Below, piece after piece: positions 19,370 through 28,882 of a stretch of DNA of 64,000 nt (position 1 is the first letter of the stretch; the number at the start of each line of letters is the position of its first letter). The notes under the pieces are model-generated. The model was not told the DNA's origin. It worked only from the letters and a program-made list of their open reading frames with translations, and did not search any database. Source of the DNA: Ornithinimicrobium flavum (GTDB taxonomy: Bacteria; Actinomycetota; Actinomycetes; Actinomycetales; Dermatophilaceae); contig NZ_CP038213.1 of the NCBI RefSeq assembly GCF_004526345.1, positions 1,426,001 through 1,490,000 of the forward strand, in the 5' to 3' direction. The translations under genes and the position numbers were made by a program.

Positions 19370-20730
19370 GCGCACTGGAGCTGTTCTCCGTCGGCATCGG
19401 GCCCTCCTCCTCGCACACGGTGGGCCCGATGCGGGCGGCCCGGCGCTTCGTCGCCGGGCTGTCGCGGGACGGCCTGCTGGAGCCGACGGTGCGCGTGCGC
19501 GCCCAGCTCTACGGCTCGCTCGGGGCCACTGGGCGCGGGCACCACTCCGACCGGGCGGTGCTGCTCGGCCTGGAGGGGGAGGACCCCGAGAGCGTCGACA
19601 CGACCTCGGTGGAGCCGAGGGTGGCCCGGATCCGCACCGAGGAGCGGATCCTGCTCGACGGGAGCCACTCCATACCGTGGAGCGAGGAGGACCTGGTGCT
19701 GCACCGGCGCCGGTCCCTGCCCGCCCACCCCAACGGGATAACCTTCGAGGCCTTCGACGGCGCTGGCGAGCTGCTGCGGATGCGGACCTACTACAGCGTG
19801 GGCGGCGGCTTCGTCGTCGACGAGGAGGCGGTCGGTGCCGACCGGGTGGTCGTCGACGACACCCCGCTGCCCTACCACTTCACCAGCGGTGACGAGCTGC
19901 TGGCGATGTGCCGGGCCTCGGGGCTCAGCATCCCCGAGGTCATGCGGGTCAACGAGGAGCGGTTCCGGCCGTGGGAGCAGACCCGCGCCCAGCTGCTGCA
20001 CGTGTGGGCGGTCATGCGCGAGTGCGTGGCCACCGGCTGCGCCCGCGAGGGCACCCTGCCCGGCGGGCTCAAGGTGCCGCGGCGGGCCCCCGGGCTGCTG
20101 GCCCGGCTCACCCAGGAGCACGCCGCCGACGACCCCCTGCACGCCATGGACTGGGTCAACCTGTGGGCCCTGGCCGTCAACGAGGAGAACGCCTCGGGCG
20201 GTCGGGTCGTCACCGCGCCGACCAACGGCGCGGCCGGGATCATCCCGGCGGTGCTGCACTTCTACGACCGCTTCGTCCCCGGTGCGGACGACGACGGGGT
20301 CGTCGACTTCCTCCTCGCGGCCGCGGCGATCGGCATCCTCATCAAGGATAACGCCTCGATCTCCGGGGCCGAGGTCGGTTGCCAGGGCGAGGTGGGCTCC
20401 GCCTGCGCGATGGCGGCCGCCGGCCTGGCCCAGGTGCTGGGCGGCACCCCGGAGGAGGTCGAGAACGCCGCCGAGGTGGGCATCGAGCACAACCTCGGCC
20501 TGACCTGCGACCCCGTCGGCGGGCTGGTGCAGATCCCCTGCATCGAGCGCAACGCCATCGCCTCCGTCAAGGCCATCAACGCCGCCCGCCTGTCCCGCCA
20601 CGGCGGGGGCGTGCACACCGTCTCGCTCGACCAGGTCATCAAGACCCTGCGCGAGACCGGTGCGGACATGAAGGTGAAGTACAAGGAGACGTCCCGCGGC
20701 GGCCTGGCCGTCAACGTCATCGAGTGCTGA
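19360..20730 (+). CDS. sdaA: L-serine ammonia-lyase (4Fe-4S type)
   Basis: A 456-aa single-chain serine dehydratase that converts L-serine to pyruvate and ammonia. GTG 19360 follows GGGGGAGGCGCT and overlaps soxG by ten bases. The N-terminal beta domain starts [20 protein letters not shown]. The catalytic domain has [38 protein letters not shown] and [16 protein letters not shown], with the Fe-S cysteines. As the last gene of glyA-soxBDAG-sdaA it drains the serine made by GlyA into central metabolism and makes the pathway a carbon, nitrogen and energy source. Confidence 0.95.
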   Translation: MALSALELFSVGIGPSSSHTVGPMRAARRFVAGLSRDGLLEPTVRVRAQLYGSLGATGRGHHSDRAVLLGLEGEDPESVDTTSVEPRVARIRTEERILLDGSHSIPWSEEDLVLHRRRSLPAHPNGITFEAFDGAGELLRMRTYYSVGGGFVVDEEAVGADRVVVDDTPLPYHFTSGDELLAMCRASGLSIPEVMRVNEERFRPWEQTRAQLLHVWAVMRECVATGCAREGTLPGGLKVPRRAPGLLARLTQEHAADDPLHAMDWVNLWALAVNEENASGGRVVTAPTNGAAGIIPAVLHFYDRFVPGADDDGVVDFLLAAAAIGILIKDNASISGAEVGCQGEVGSACAMAAAGLAQVLGGTPEEVENAAEVGIEHNLGLTCDPVGGLVQIPCIERNAIASVKAINAARLSRHGGGVHTVSLDQVIKTLRETGADMKVKYKETSRGGLAVNVIEC

Positions 20731-20755
20731 GCGGGCCTGCAGGAGTGCAAGGACG

Positions 20756-20799
20756 CCCCGCGCGGGCCGGCCCGGTCAGCCCTGGCCGACCGCGCGGGG
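20756..20799. terminator. Possible bidirectional terminator
   Basis: Ten-base arms CCCCGCGCGG and CCGCGCGGGG enclose an internal GGCC-rich loop. The hairpin spans the gap after sdaA and the last codons of the convergent IclR gene. Typical of convergent gene ends in this DNA, but the long loop lowers certainty. Confidence 0.4.
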
Positions 20800-21570
20800 G
20801 ACGCTCTGCCCGCCGAGCCCGCGGGTGATCTCCGTGGCGGCCCACCGCACGTGCTCCGCGAGCTCGGCCAGACGCTGCGCGTCGGTGCGGTAGCGGGGCG
20901 CCGAGACCAGGACGGTCGCGACGGCCACGCCGCGGTGGTCGCGCACGGGGGCGCCGACGCCGACCTCCCCGGGGTCGGTGTCGCCGTCGTTGACGGCCAC
21001 GCCCTCCCGGGCGACGCGCGCGAGGTCCTCGTGGAGCCGGGCGGGGGAGCGGTGGCCCTGCAGCTCCAGCCGAGAGCCGGTGAGCAGCGCCTCGACCTCC
21101 GCCCGGCCCAGCTCGGCCAGGAAGGTCTTGACCGAGCTGCTCGCGGTCGTGCCGTAGGTGGTGCCGATCGCCGTCGTGTGCTTGATCGTCTGCGAGCTGG
21201 GCACCTGCTCCACGCACACCGCCTGGTCACCGGTCCACACCATGAGGGAGCACGACTCGGCGGTGCGGTCGGCGAGCTCGACGAGCAGGGGGTATGCCGC
21301 GCGCCGCACGTCGAGGTCGGCCAGCAGCGTGCCGGCGACCGAGAGCAGGCCCAGGCCCAGGCTGTAGCGGCGGGTGACCGGGTCGCGCTCGACGAGGCGC
21401 TCGGCCTCCAGGGTGCTCATGAGCCGGGAGATCGAGCTCTTGTGCAGGCCCGTGCCCTCGGCGATCTCGACCACGCCGAGGTGGCGGTGCTCGCTGTCGA
21501 AGCAGCGCAGCACCGCCATCATCGTGGAGATCACCGACCCGGAGCGGGGGTCGTTCTTGGCGGGGGTCAC
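20776..21570 (-). CDS. IclR-family regulator of creatinine catabolism
   Basis: A 264-aa regulator. Its N-terminal winged helix is visible as VISTMMAVLRCFDSEHRHLG, VEIAEGTGLHKSSISRLMST and RRYSLGLGLL. The effector-binding IclR domain follows (ESCSLMVWTGDQAVCVEQV, TTYGTTASSSVKTFLAEL). GTG 21570 is preferred because GGGAGAGGGA lies just upstream; a longer Pro-rich N-terminus is improbable. It is the last gene of the creatinase-transporter-creatininase operon and lies 104 bases beyond creatininase. It probably represses or activates that operon through the palindrome at 25589 (inference). Confidence 0.88.
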   Translation of the reverse strand: MTPAKNDPRSGSVISTMMAVLRCFDSEHRHLGVVEIAEGTGLHKSSISRLMSTLEAERLVERDPVTRRYSLGLGLLSVAGTLLADLDVRRAAYPLLVELADRTAESCSLMVWTGDQAVCVEQVPSSQTIKHTTAIGTTYGTTASSSVKTFLAELGRAEVEALLTGSRLELQGHRSPARLHEDLARVAREGVAVNDGDTDPGEVGVGAPVRDHRGVAVATVLVSAPRYRTDAQRLAELAEHVRWAATEITRGLGGQSVPRAVGQG

Positions 21571-21674
21571 GGCGGTCCCTCTCCCGGGTCGGTCGGGTCG
21601 GTCGGCGGCGGGGCGTCGCAGATCCGACGGCCCGGGCCCATTGTGCCCCGCGGGAGCGCCTGCGGCGGGCGGGC

Positions 21675-22460
21675 TCACCCCAGCTCGGCGCGCAGGTCGG
21701 CCGACAGGTCGCGCACGACCTGCTCCAGGAGCAGGCGGCCGTGCTCGGCGCTGGAGCCGGTGGGGGCCGACAGGCAGCCGGAGGAGGGCGTGCGGTCAGG
21801 GACGACGGGCAGCCGGTCGAAGCGGGGGGGCCGGGCCGGGGGGTGGTCCGGGGCGCGGTCGAGCCAGACCGAGCCGGGCTCGAGGTGGAGCATGAGGGAG
21901 GTCTCGAGCACGCCGCCGTGCTCGACGTCCCAGCCGGGGAAGGCGTCCCCATAGACCGCGGCCAGGCTGTTGTCGGAGACGTAGTCCCAGTAGGAGAGCA
22001 GCAGGACGCACCGGTCGTCGCCGGCGGTGATGCCGCGGTCGCGCAGGGCGAGGTCGACGCCCTCGTAGAGGAACTGGTAGTTCTCGTAGTGGCCGTTGAG
22101 CAGCACGACCCGGTGCACCCCCTGGCGCAGCAGCGAGCCGACGACGTCGCGGGTGAGCTGGATAAGCGTCTGCGCGTCGAGGCTGGTGGTGCCGGTGAGG
22201 TGGTCGCCGCCGCCGGACTTCTGCTGTGACTTGTAGCCGAAGCTGAACGTCGGGGCGACCAGCGCCCCCACCTGCCCCGCGACGGCCGCGGCGATGCGGC
22301 CCGACAGGAGAGCGTCGGTGCCCAGGGGCAGGTGGGGGCCGTGCTGCTCGAGCGCCCCGGCCGGGACGATCACGGTGCGGGGGCCGCCGTCGAGCCACTC
22401 GACGAGGCGGTGCGCGTCGACGTCGGCCAGGTGCACGGTGCCGGGGGGGAGCGGGCTCAC
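21675..22460 (-). CDS. Creatininase (creatinine amidohydrolase) family enzyme
   Basis: A 261-aa metal-dependent amidohydrolase. Metal ligands appear with the spacing known for Pseudomonas creatininase, shifted by four residues: E38 and H40 in GALEQHGPHLPLG, D49, and H124/E126 in NGHYEN. The reaction is creatinine plus water to creatine. GTG 22460 has AAGGA nine bases upstream. It lies 46 bases after the BCCT transporter gene. The family also contains mycofactocin MftE and other amidases, but creatinase in the same operon makes the creatininase assignment strong. Confidence 0.9.
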   Translation of the reverse strand: MSPLPPGTVHLADVDAHRLVEWLDGGPRTVIVPAGALEQHGPHLPLGTDALLSGRIAAAVAGQVGALVAPTFSFGYKSQQKSGGGDHLTGTTSLDAQTLIQLTRDVVGSLLRQGVHRVVLLNGHYENYQFLYEGVDLALRDRGITAGDDRCVLLLSYWDYVSDNSLAAVYGDAFPGWDVEHGGVLETSLMLHLEPGSVWLDRAPDHPPARPPRFDRLPVVPDRTPSSGCLSAPTGSSAEHGRLLLEQVVRDLSADLRAELG

Positions 22461-22506
22461 GGCGGGGTCCTTGATCTGTGGGTCGGGACGGGTGGTGGAG
22501 GCGCGC

Positions 22507-24285
22507 TCAGCGCTGCTCGGGCGGGGTGAGCTGCTGGGCGATCAGCTCCTCGTCCCCGGGGAGGGGGCGGGGGTCGTTGACCTCCTTCTCCAGCTGCTTG
22601 ACCTCGCGGTCGCGCGAGCGCAGCCGGCGGACGAGGTTGGCGAACATCAGCAGGATGACGAAGGAGAACGGGAACGCGCCGATGATCGTGCCGGTCTGCA
22701 CGGTGTCGACGACCGCGGTGCCGCCGATCGAGAGCAGGATCGTGGCGACCGAGGCGATGCTCACCACGAGCACGACGCGGAACCACGGGCCCGACTGCTT
22801 GGGGGCGGAGACGAACTCGGCCAGGGCGTGCGTCCCCGAGTCGAGGCTGGTGACGTAGTAGGTCGCCACCAGGACGGTCGCCACGACCAGCAGGCCGCCG
22901 CCGACATACGGGATCATCGTCAGCATCGAGAACAGCCCGCTGGAGGTGTTCTCCGCGACGTCGGCCGAGATCGAGCCGTCGGTGCGGTCGTCGTAGTGCA
23001 GGGCCGCGGACCCGACGACGGCCACCCAGACCATGACGATGACCGAGGGGATCACGGTCACCCCGATGACGAACTCGCGGATGGTGCGGCCCCGCGAGAT
23101 CCGGGCGATGAAGCCGGCCACGAAGGGGGAGAAGGCGATGACCCAGCACCAGATGAAGACCGTCCACCAGCCGTTCCACGAGTCCTGCCAGGAGTCGAGG
23201 GCGCCGCCGGCCAGCGGCGCGTCGGTCCAGAAGCTCATCGGCACGAAGTACTGCACGAACGAGCCGAAGGTCTGGACCATCGTGGAGAGGATGAAGATCG
23301 TCGGGCCGAAGACGAACACCCCGACCACCAGGACGATGCTGAGGACCGAGTTGGTCTCGCTGACCCGCTTCATCCCCTTGTTGACGCCCAGGAAGGCCGA
23401 GATCGAGGCGAGCAGCCCGAGGGTGGCGATGACGCCGAGCCACAGCAGGGGGGAGGACTCCACAGGCAGGAACGAGGTGAGCCCGGAGGTGAACTGCAGG
23501 GCCGCAAAGCCGAAGCTGGTGGCGAGGCCCAGGACGGTGGCGATGATCGCGAGGAGCTCGACCACGACGCCGGCGGGGCGGCGCACGCGAGCCGGGAGGA
23601 TGTCGACGGTCGCCTCGCGGAAGGTAAGGGTCTTGCCGAGGTTGTGGTGGGAGTAGGCCAGGCAGACCGCCACCGCGCAGTACATCGCCCACGCGGTGAG
23701 GCCCCAGTGGAAGTAGGTCCAGACCAGGCCGCCCTCGGGGGCCCAGCCGCCGACCGGGACGACGGGTGCGCCCTCGCGGAGCAGGATCGGCTGGGCGACC
23801 GACCAGAAGATCAGGCCGATGCCCTGGCCGCAGGCGAAGAGCATGGAGTACCACGCGAACCGGCCGTGGACCGGCTTGGTCTTGGGGCCGCCCAGGCGCA
23901 CCGAGCCGACCTTGCTCACCGAGAGCCACACGCAGAGCACGACGGTGATCAGGGAGTAGGCGATGAAGAACCAGGTGAAGCCGGAGGTGACCCACGTGCG
24001 CATCCGGCCGATGACGACGGCGGCGCCCTCGGGGTCGGAGACCACCGCGACGATCGCGGCGATGATGAGCACCGGGGGCAGGGCCTTGATGATCGCGCGG
24101 TCCAGCGGCGGCATGTCCTGCCCGCGGAAGCGCGGCAGGGCCACCCTCGCCCGCGCTCGACGGCGGGGACCCTCCGGGCTGGGGCTCGGGGGCGTGCTCA
24201 CCACCTCCTCCTCCGCCGCGGGTATGCCGTGCCGGTCGTGCGGCGGGGCACCGACCGGCGCCCCGCTCAGGGCCCCGCTGCTCAT
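22507..24285 (-). CDS. BCCT-family transporter, probably for creatinine or creatine
   Basis: A 592-aa membrane carrier of the betaine/choline/carnitine family with about 12 hydrophobic segments, preceded by a 60-residue hydrophilic Pro/Arg-rich tail. Family signatures are WTYFHWGLTAWAMYC, KGMKRVSETN and ARISRGRTIREFV. The usual aromatic box FYWAWWISWSPF reads FIWCWVIAFSPF here, so two of its Trp positions are Val and Phe. This suggests a ligand other than glycine betaine. ATG 24285 overlaps the creatinase stop (ATGA). The position between creatinase and creatininase implies uptake of the pathway substrate (inference). Confidence 0.9.
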   Translation of the reverse strand: MSSGALSGAPVGAPPHDRHGIPAAEEEVVSTPPSPSPEGPRRRARARVALPRFRGQDMPPLDRAIIKALPPVLIIAAIVAVVSDPEGAAVVIGRMRTWVTSGFTWFFIAYSLITVVLCVWLSVSKVGSVRLGGPKTKPVHGRFAWYSMLFACGQGIGLIFWSVAQPILLREGAPVVPVGGWAPEGGLVWTYFHWGLTAWAMYCAVAVCLAYSHHNLGKTLTFREATVDILPARVRRPAGVVVELLAIIATVLGLATSFGFAALQFTSGLTSFLPVESSPLLWLGVIATLGLLASISAFLGVNKGMKRVSETNSVLSIVLVVGVFVFGPTIFILSTMVQTFGSFVQYFVPMSFWTDAPLAGGALDSWQDSWNGWWTVFIWCWVIAFSPFVAGFIARISRGRTIREFVIGVTVIPSVIVMVWVAVVGSAALHYDDRTDGSISADVAENTSSGLFSMLTMIPYVGGGLLVVATVLVATYYVTSLDSGTHALAEFVSAPKQSGPWFRVVLVVSIASVATILLSIGGTAVVDTVQTGTIIGAFPFSFVILLMFANLVRRLRSRDREVKQLEKEVNDPRPLPGDEELIAQQLTPPEQR

Positions 24286-25553
24286 GCTTCCACGATGTTG
24301 CGCTCGGGGCCGTACGGGAACTTGGTGATGTTCTCCGCACCGTCCTCGCCCACGACGAGGATGTCGTGCTCGCGGTAGCCACCGGCGCCGGGCTCGCCCT
24401 CGGGCACGGTGATCATCGGCTCCATCGAGACGACCATGCCGGGCTCGAGGACGGTGTCGATGTCCTCGCGCAGCTCCAGGCCGGCCTCGCGGCCGTAGTA
24501 GTGCGACAGCACGCCGAAGGAGTGGCCGTAGCCGAAGGTGCGGTTGGGCAGCAGGCCGTAGGAGACGTAGATCTTGTTGAGCTCGGCGGCGATGTCCTTG
24601 CACACGGCGCCGGGCTTGATGAGCTCCAGGCCCGCCTCGTGCACCTCGACGTTGACCTTCCACAGCTCCAGCGAGCGCTGGTCGGGCTCGCCGAGGAAGA
24701 GGGTGCGCTCCAGGGCGGTGTAGTAGCCGGAGGTCATCGGGAAGCAGTTGAGGGAGAGGATGTCGCCCCGCTGCAGGCGGCGGGTGGTGGCCCAGTTGTG
24801 CGCGCCGTCGGTGTTGATGCCGGACTGGAACCACACCCAGGTGTCGCGGACCTCGCGGTGGGGGAAGGTGCGGGCGATCTCGTGCACCATCGCCTCGGTG
24901 CCGGCCAGGGCCACCTCATACTCCGTGACGCCCTCGCGGATGGCGGCGCGGATGGCCTCGCCCCCGAGGTCGCCGATGCGGGCGCCGTGCTTGATGACCT
25001 CGATCTCCTCGGCGGACTTGAGCATCCGCTGGCGCATCGCGTCCTGGGAGACGTCGACGAGGTCGGCGCCGCTGACGGCCTCCTGCAGGCGCTGGCGCTG
25101 CAGCACCGGCAGCGTGTCGTCCTCCACGCCGACGCGGCGCGGGGTCACGCCGCGCTGGCGCAGGGCCTCGGAGATGGCGAAGTAGAAGTTGTCGCGCCGC
25201 CAGTCGGTGTAGACGACGTTGTCGCCGTAGGAGGTGCGCCACGGCATGCCTGCGTCGATGTTGGCGGTGACGGTCACCGTGTCGTCGTGGGTGATGACCA
25301 TCGCGTAGGAGCGGCCGAAGTAGGTGAAGAGGAAGTCGGAGTAGTACTTGATGCCGTGGTAGCTGGTGAGGACGACGGCGTCCAGCTGCTTCTCCGCCAT
25401 GATCTGCCGCAGCCCGGTGAGCCGACGCTCGAACTCGGCGTCGGAGAACGTCAGCGGCTGCTTCTCGCCGTTGTGCAGCACCTTGAGCCGCTCGAGCTCG
25501 CTGACCGACGAGGCGGAGCTCGTGCCGAGGGTGGGGAGGGTGGAGGTCGACAT
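24282..25553 (-). CDS. Creatinase (creatine amidinohydrolase)
   Basis: A 423-aa enzyme of the pita-bread fold that hydrolyses creatine to sarcosine and urea. Long blocks match Pseudomonas creatinase: TSYHGIKYYSDFLF, IVYTDW-like VVYTDWRRDN, WFQSGINTDGAHN with catalytic His252 (His232 in Pseudomonas), LSLNCFPM, GYGHSFGVLSHYYGREAGLE and ENITKFPYGPE. There are about 20 extra N-terminal residues. ATG 25553 follows GAAAGG by six bases. It is the first gene of the operon, directly behind the operator-like palindrome. Metals are not needed despite the aminopeptidase P-like fold. Confidence 0.95.
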   Translation of the reverse strand: MSTSTLPTLGTSSASSVSELERLKVLHNGEKQPLTFSDAEFERRLTGLRQIMAEKQLDAVVLTSYHGIKYYSDFLFTYFGRSYAMVITHDDTVTVTANIDAGMPWRTSYGDNVVYTDWRRDNFYFAISEALRQRGVTPRRVGVEDDTLPVLQRQRLQEAVSGADLVDVSQDAMRQRMLKSAEEIEVIKHGARIGDLGGEAIRAAIREGVTEYEVALAGTEAMVHEIARTFPHREVRDTWVWFQSGINTDGAHNWATTRRLQRGDILSLNCFPMTSGYYTALERTLFLGEPDQRSLELWKVNVEVHEAGLELIKPGAVCKDIAAELNKIYVSYGLLPNRTFGYGHSFGVLSHYYGREAGLELREDIDTVLEPGMVVSMEPMITVPEGEPGAGGYREHDILVVGEDGAENITKFPYGPERNIVEA

Positions 25554-25578
25554 GATGGCCTTTCTTCGACGGTGAAGG

Positions 25579-25603
25579 TTGCGTGTGCTGCAACTTGGTT
25601 GCA
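25579..25603 (-). promoter_or_regulatory. Putative IclR operator upstream of creatinase
   Basis: A perfect palindrome TGCAACTTGGTTGCA at 25589-25603 sits 36-50 bases upstream of the creatinase start. An extra half-site GTTGC at 25579-25583 makes three alternating GTTGC/GCAAC half-sites. Such repeated inverted half-sites are typical of IclR-type binding. Confidence 0.55.
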
Positions 25604-25774
25604 CGATACGCAGCACCGAGGGGTGTCGTCAAGACCCCTCTCCTGACCGGGGTCGGCCCGACACATCGGCCCTCGGGCAGGCATGCTGACCGAACCTTGA
25701 CCGGGCGCATACCCGGTCTTGACCGTCCCGTGTCTAGCGTGGGCGGGACACATCCACCGTCGAAGGAGCCGGTC

Positions 25775-26943
25775 ATGCCCCACGCCCCGATCTCACGTCG
25801 TTCCGTCATCGGGTGGGGGGCCCTCGCCGCCCTGGCTGGCCCGCTGACCGGGGCCGGCGCCGCCTACGCGGACCCGACCTTCCCCCCGCCGAGCGAGGAC
25901 CCGCCGCTGGACGCCATCCGCTCCTACGGCGACATGGTCGCCGAGCTGGAGAAGCTGGCGCGGACCAGCCGCTACCCGGTGACGGTGAAGACCTTGAGCG
26001 AGATCGGGACCCAGGAGTCGCTCTCGGAGCAGGGCGCGAGCCGTATGTGGCGACCCCGGGCAGCGGGGACACGGCGGTCTGGGTGCAGGGCCGTATCCAC
26101 GGCAACGAGCCCTATGGGCTCGACGGGATCCTGAGCGTGCTGAAGAGCCTGGCGACCAGCGGGGCGAAGCAGTGGCGGCAGATCCGCGAGGAGTTCACCG
26201 TCCACTTCATCCCCGTCTACAACCCGGACGGGTCGGAGATGAACATCCGCCACACCATCCTGTGGGACCGGGCGACGGACACCCCGCGGCTGGACGCGAA
26301 CGGCAACCAGCAGAGGATCGACCTCAACCGTGACTGGGCGCCGACCGCGTTCGTGGCGCGCGAGTCGCTGGCGTGGTACGAGTACTGGACGATGGTCAAG
26401 CCGGCGTACGCGCTGGACATCCACCACCAGGGCCTCAAGCGCGACCGGGACACCGGGGAGGCGATCACGTTCTCCCTGGGCATCTCGCTGGCACCCGGCG
26501 GACCGACCCTTCCGGGCATCCAGGACGGGGAGTATGACGTGCTCACCCGGCAGATGCAGAGTCACGTGTGGCTGGAGACCAAGGACTACGGTTTCATCGG
26601 CATCGACAAGTACGACGTGGGCTACGGCACCGTCATCGACATCCGCGGCGGTGTCGTCTCGGCGATGATGCTCGGCCTGGACTACGGCGGCCTGAACCAC
26701 ACCGGACACAGCAACCCGGCCGTGTTCTTCGAGACCTCGGGCAACACCAGCGACGGCAGCATCGGGCACAAGGCCCGCGGCAAGTTCGTCCGGCAGAACG
26801 TCCTCGGCATGACGGCCTGGCTCGACGGCCTGGCCGACGGGAGCGTCTTCGAGGTCGACCCGGACATCTGGCACGACCAGATCCCTGGGACGCCGGTGCT
26901 GCGGTACTTCACCGACTGGGGCGGGATCATCCCGGCGGAGTGA
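25775..26943 (+). CDS. M14-family zinc carboxypeptidase, Tat-exported, frameshifted near 26,035
   Basis: ATG 25775 after GAAGGAG opens a twin-arginine signal (SRRSVIGWGALAALAG ... AYA). This is followed by LDAIRSYGDMVAELEKLART, the usual M14 lead-in. The frame breaks after TQESLSEQG; the next frame resumes REPYVATPGSGDTAVWVQ. It then carries zinc motif HxxE (GRIHGNEPYG), VYNPDGSEMN, IDLNRDW, a DIHHQG His ligand and the catalytic Glu in VFFETSG. One G appears missing from CAGGGGCGC near 26,035. The whole protein would be about 389 residues. It would trim C-terminal residues from extracellular peptides. Confidence 0.82.
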
Positions 26944-27011
26944 GCCTTCCCGCGCAGACGTCGTCGGCGTAATGTGCTGTGGGTCACACACCGGAGTGGA
27001 AGGCAGCGACC

Positions 27012-28838
27012 ATGACCCAGACCCTCGAGCCCACGACGACGTCGGGGCCCACTGACCCGCAGTCGCGCGTCGACGCCTGGTTCTCCGCGTTCGAGGACGC
27101 GTTGACCGCCGGCGACGTGGAGCTGGCGGCCGAGCTGTTCGCCCCAACGTCGTTCTGGCGCGACCTTGTCGCGTTTTCCTGGAACATCACGACGGTGGAG
27201 GACCGCGAAGGGGTGGCCGACCTGTTGCGGCACACCCTGAACCGGACCCGTCCATCGGGCTTCGGCACCACCGAGCCGCCGACGGAGGGGGACGGGGTCG
27301 TGACCGCGTGGTTCGAGTTCGACGAGACGGCGGTCGGCCGCGGCAACGGGCTGCTGCGACTCACGGACGAGGGTGCCTGGACTTTCCTCACGGCGCTTCA
27401 GGAGCTCAAGGGGTATGAGGAGCCGCGTGGCACGCGGCGGCCGATGGGTGCCGAGCACGGTGCCGACAAGCACCGCCTGACCTGGCTGGAGCGGCGCCAG
27501 CAGGAGGTGGAGAGCCTCGGCAGCGCCGAGCAGCCCTACGTGCTTATCGTCGGCGGTGGGCAGGGCGGCATCGCCCTCGGCGCCCGGCTGCGACAGCTCG
27601 GGGTGCCGTCCCTGGTCATCGACAAGCACCCCCGACCGGGCGACCAGTGGCGGAGTCGCTACAAGTCGCTGTGCCTGCACGACCCGGTCTGGTACGACCA
27701 CCTGCCCTACCTGAAGTTCCCCGACAACTGGCCGGTCTTCGCCCCCAAGGACAAGATCGCCGACTGGCTGGAGGCCTACACCAAGATCATGGAGGTGCCC
27801 TACTGGGGCAGCACCGTGGCCACGAGCGCGACCTACCACGAGGACGCGGGGGAGTGGCTGGTCGAGGTGGAGCGGGAGGGCAAGCCGCTGACGCTGCGCC
27901 CCACGCACCTCGTGCTGGCCACGGGGATGTCCGGCAAGCCGAACGTCCCTGACATCCCCGGCCAGGACGTGTTCAAGGGCGACCAGCAGCACTCGTCCGC
28001 CCACCCTGGCCCGGACGCCTACGCGGGGAAGAAGGTCGTGGTGATCGGCAGCAACAACTCCGCCTTCGACATCTGCGGGGCGCTCTGGGAGCACGACGCG
28101 GACGTGACGATGGTGCAGCGCAGCTCCACGCACATCGTCAGGAGCGAGACGCTCATGGACATCGGCCTGGGCGACCTCTACTCCGAGCGGGCCCTGGCGG
28201 CGGGGGTGACGACGGAGAAGGCCGACATGACCTTCGCCTCGTTGCCCTACCGGATCATGCACGAGTTCCAGATCCCGCTCTACGAGCAGATGAAGGAGCG
28301 GGACAAGGACTTCTACGACCGGCTGGAGAAGGCGGGCTTCTGGCTCGACTTCGGCGAGGACGGCTCCGGTCTGTTCATGAAGTACCTGCGGCGCGGCTCC
28401 GGCTACTACATCGATGTCGGCGCCGCCGAGCTGGTCGCGGACGGCGAGGTCAAGCTCGTCCACGGACAGGTCGATCACCTCACCGAGGACGCGGTCGTGC
28501 TGGGGGACGGCACCGAGCTGCCGGCGGACCTCGTCGTCTACGCTACGGGCTACGGGTCGATGAACGGCTGGGCGGCCGACCTCATCAGCCAGGAGGTGGC
28601 GGACAAGGTCGGCAAGGTCTGGGGTCTGGGCTCGGACACCACCAAGGACCCGGGCCCGTGGGAGGGCGAGCAGCGGAACATGTGGAAGCCCACGCAGCAG
28701 GAGGCCCTGTGGTTCCACGGCGGCAACCTGCACCAGTCCCGGCACTACTCCCTCTACCTGGCCCTGCAGCTCAAGGCCCGGTTCGAGGGGATCGAGACTC
28801 CGGTCTACCGGCTGCAGGAGGTGCACCACCTCAGCTGA
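27012..28838 (+). CDS. Flavin-containing monooxygenase with N-terminal NTF2-like domain
   Basis: A 608-aa protein. Residues 15-150 form an NTF2/SnoaL-like fold (VDAWFSAFEDALTAGDVELA). Then come the FAD motif VLIVGGGQGGIALGARLR, the NADPH motif VVVIGSNNSAFDICGALWE and an FMO-like VVYATGYGSMN. ATG 27012 follows GGAAGG. Such two-domain proteins are widespread in actinobacteria and fungi; substrates are mostly unknown, with Baeyer-Villiger or N-oxidation both possible. Monocistronic between the peptidase and the ATP-grasp pair. Confidence 0.85.
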   Translation: MTQTLEPTTTSGPTDPQSRVDAWFSAFEDALTAGDVELAAELFAPTSFWRDLVAFSWNITTVEDREGVADLLRHTLNRTRPSGFGTTEPPTEGDGVVTAWFEFDETAVGRGNGLLRLTDEGAWTFLTALQELKGYEEPRGTRRPMGAEHGADKHRLTWLERRQQEVESLGSAEQPYVLIVGGGQGGIALGARLRQLGVPSLVIDKHPRPGDQWRSRYKSLCLHDPVWYDHLPYLKFPDNWPVFAPKDKIADWLEAYTKIMEVPYWGSTVATSATYHEDAGEWLVEVEREGKPLTLRPTHLVLATGMSGKPNVPDIPGQDVFKGDQQHSSAHPGPDAYAGKKVVVIGSNNSAFDICGALWEHDADVTMVQRSSTHIVRSETLMDIGLGDLYSERALAAGVTTEKADMTFASLPYRIMHEFQIPLYEQMKERDKDFYDRLEKAGFWLDFGEDGSGLFMKYLRRGSGYYIDVGAAELVADGEVKLVHGQVDHLTEDAVVLGDGTELPADLVVYATGYGSMNGWAADLISQEVADKVGKVWGLGSDTTKDPGPWEGEQRNMWKPTQQEALWFHGGNLHQSRHYSLYLALQLKARFEGIETPVYRLQEVHHLS

Positions 28839-28882
28839 GCCCGACCGGGTGCGGTGACCATGGGCGCTGGCTACCATCGGCC

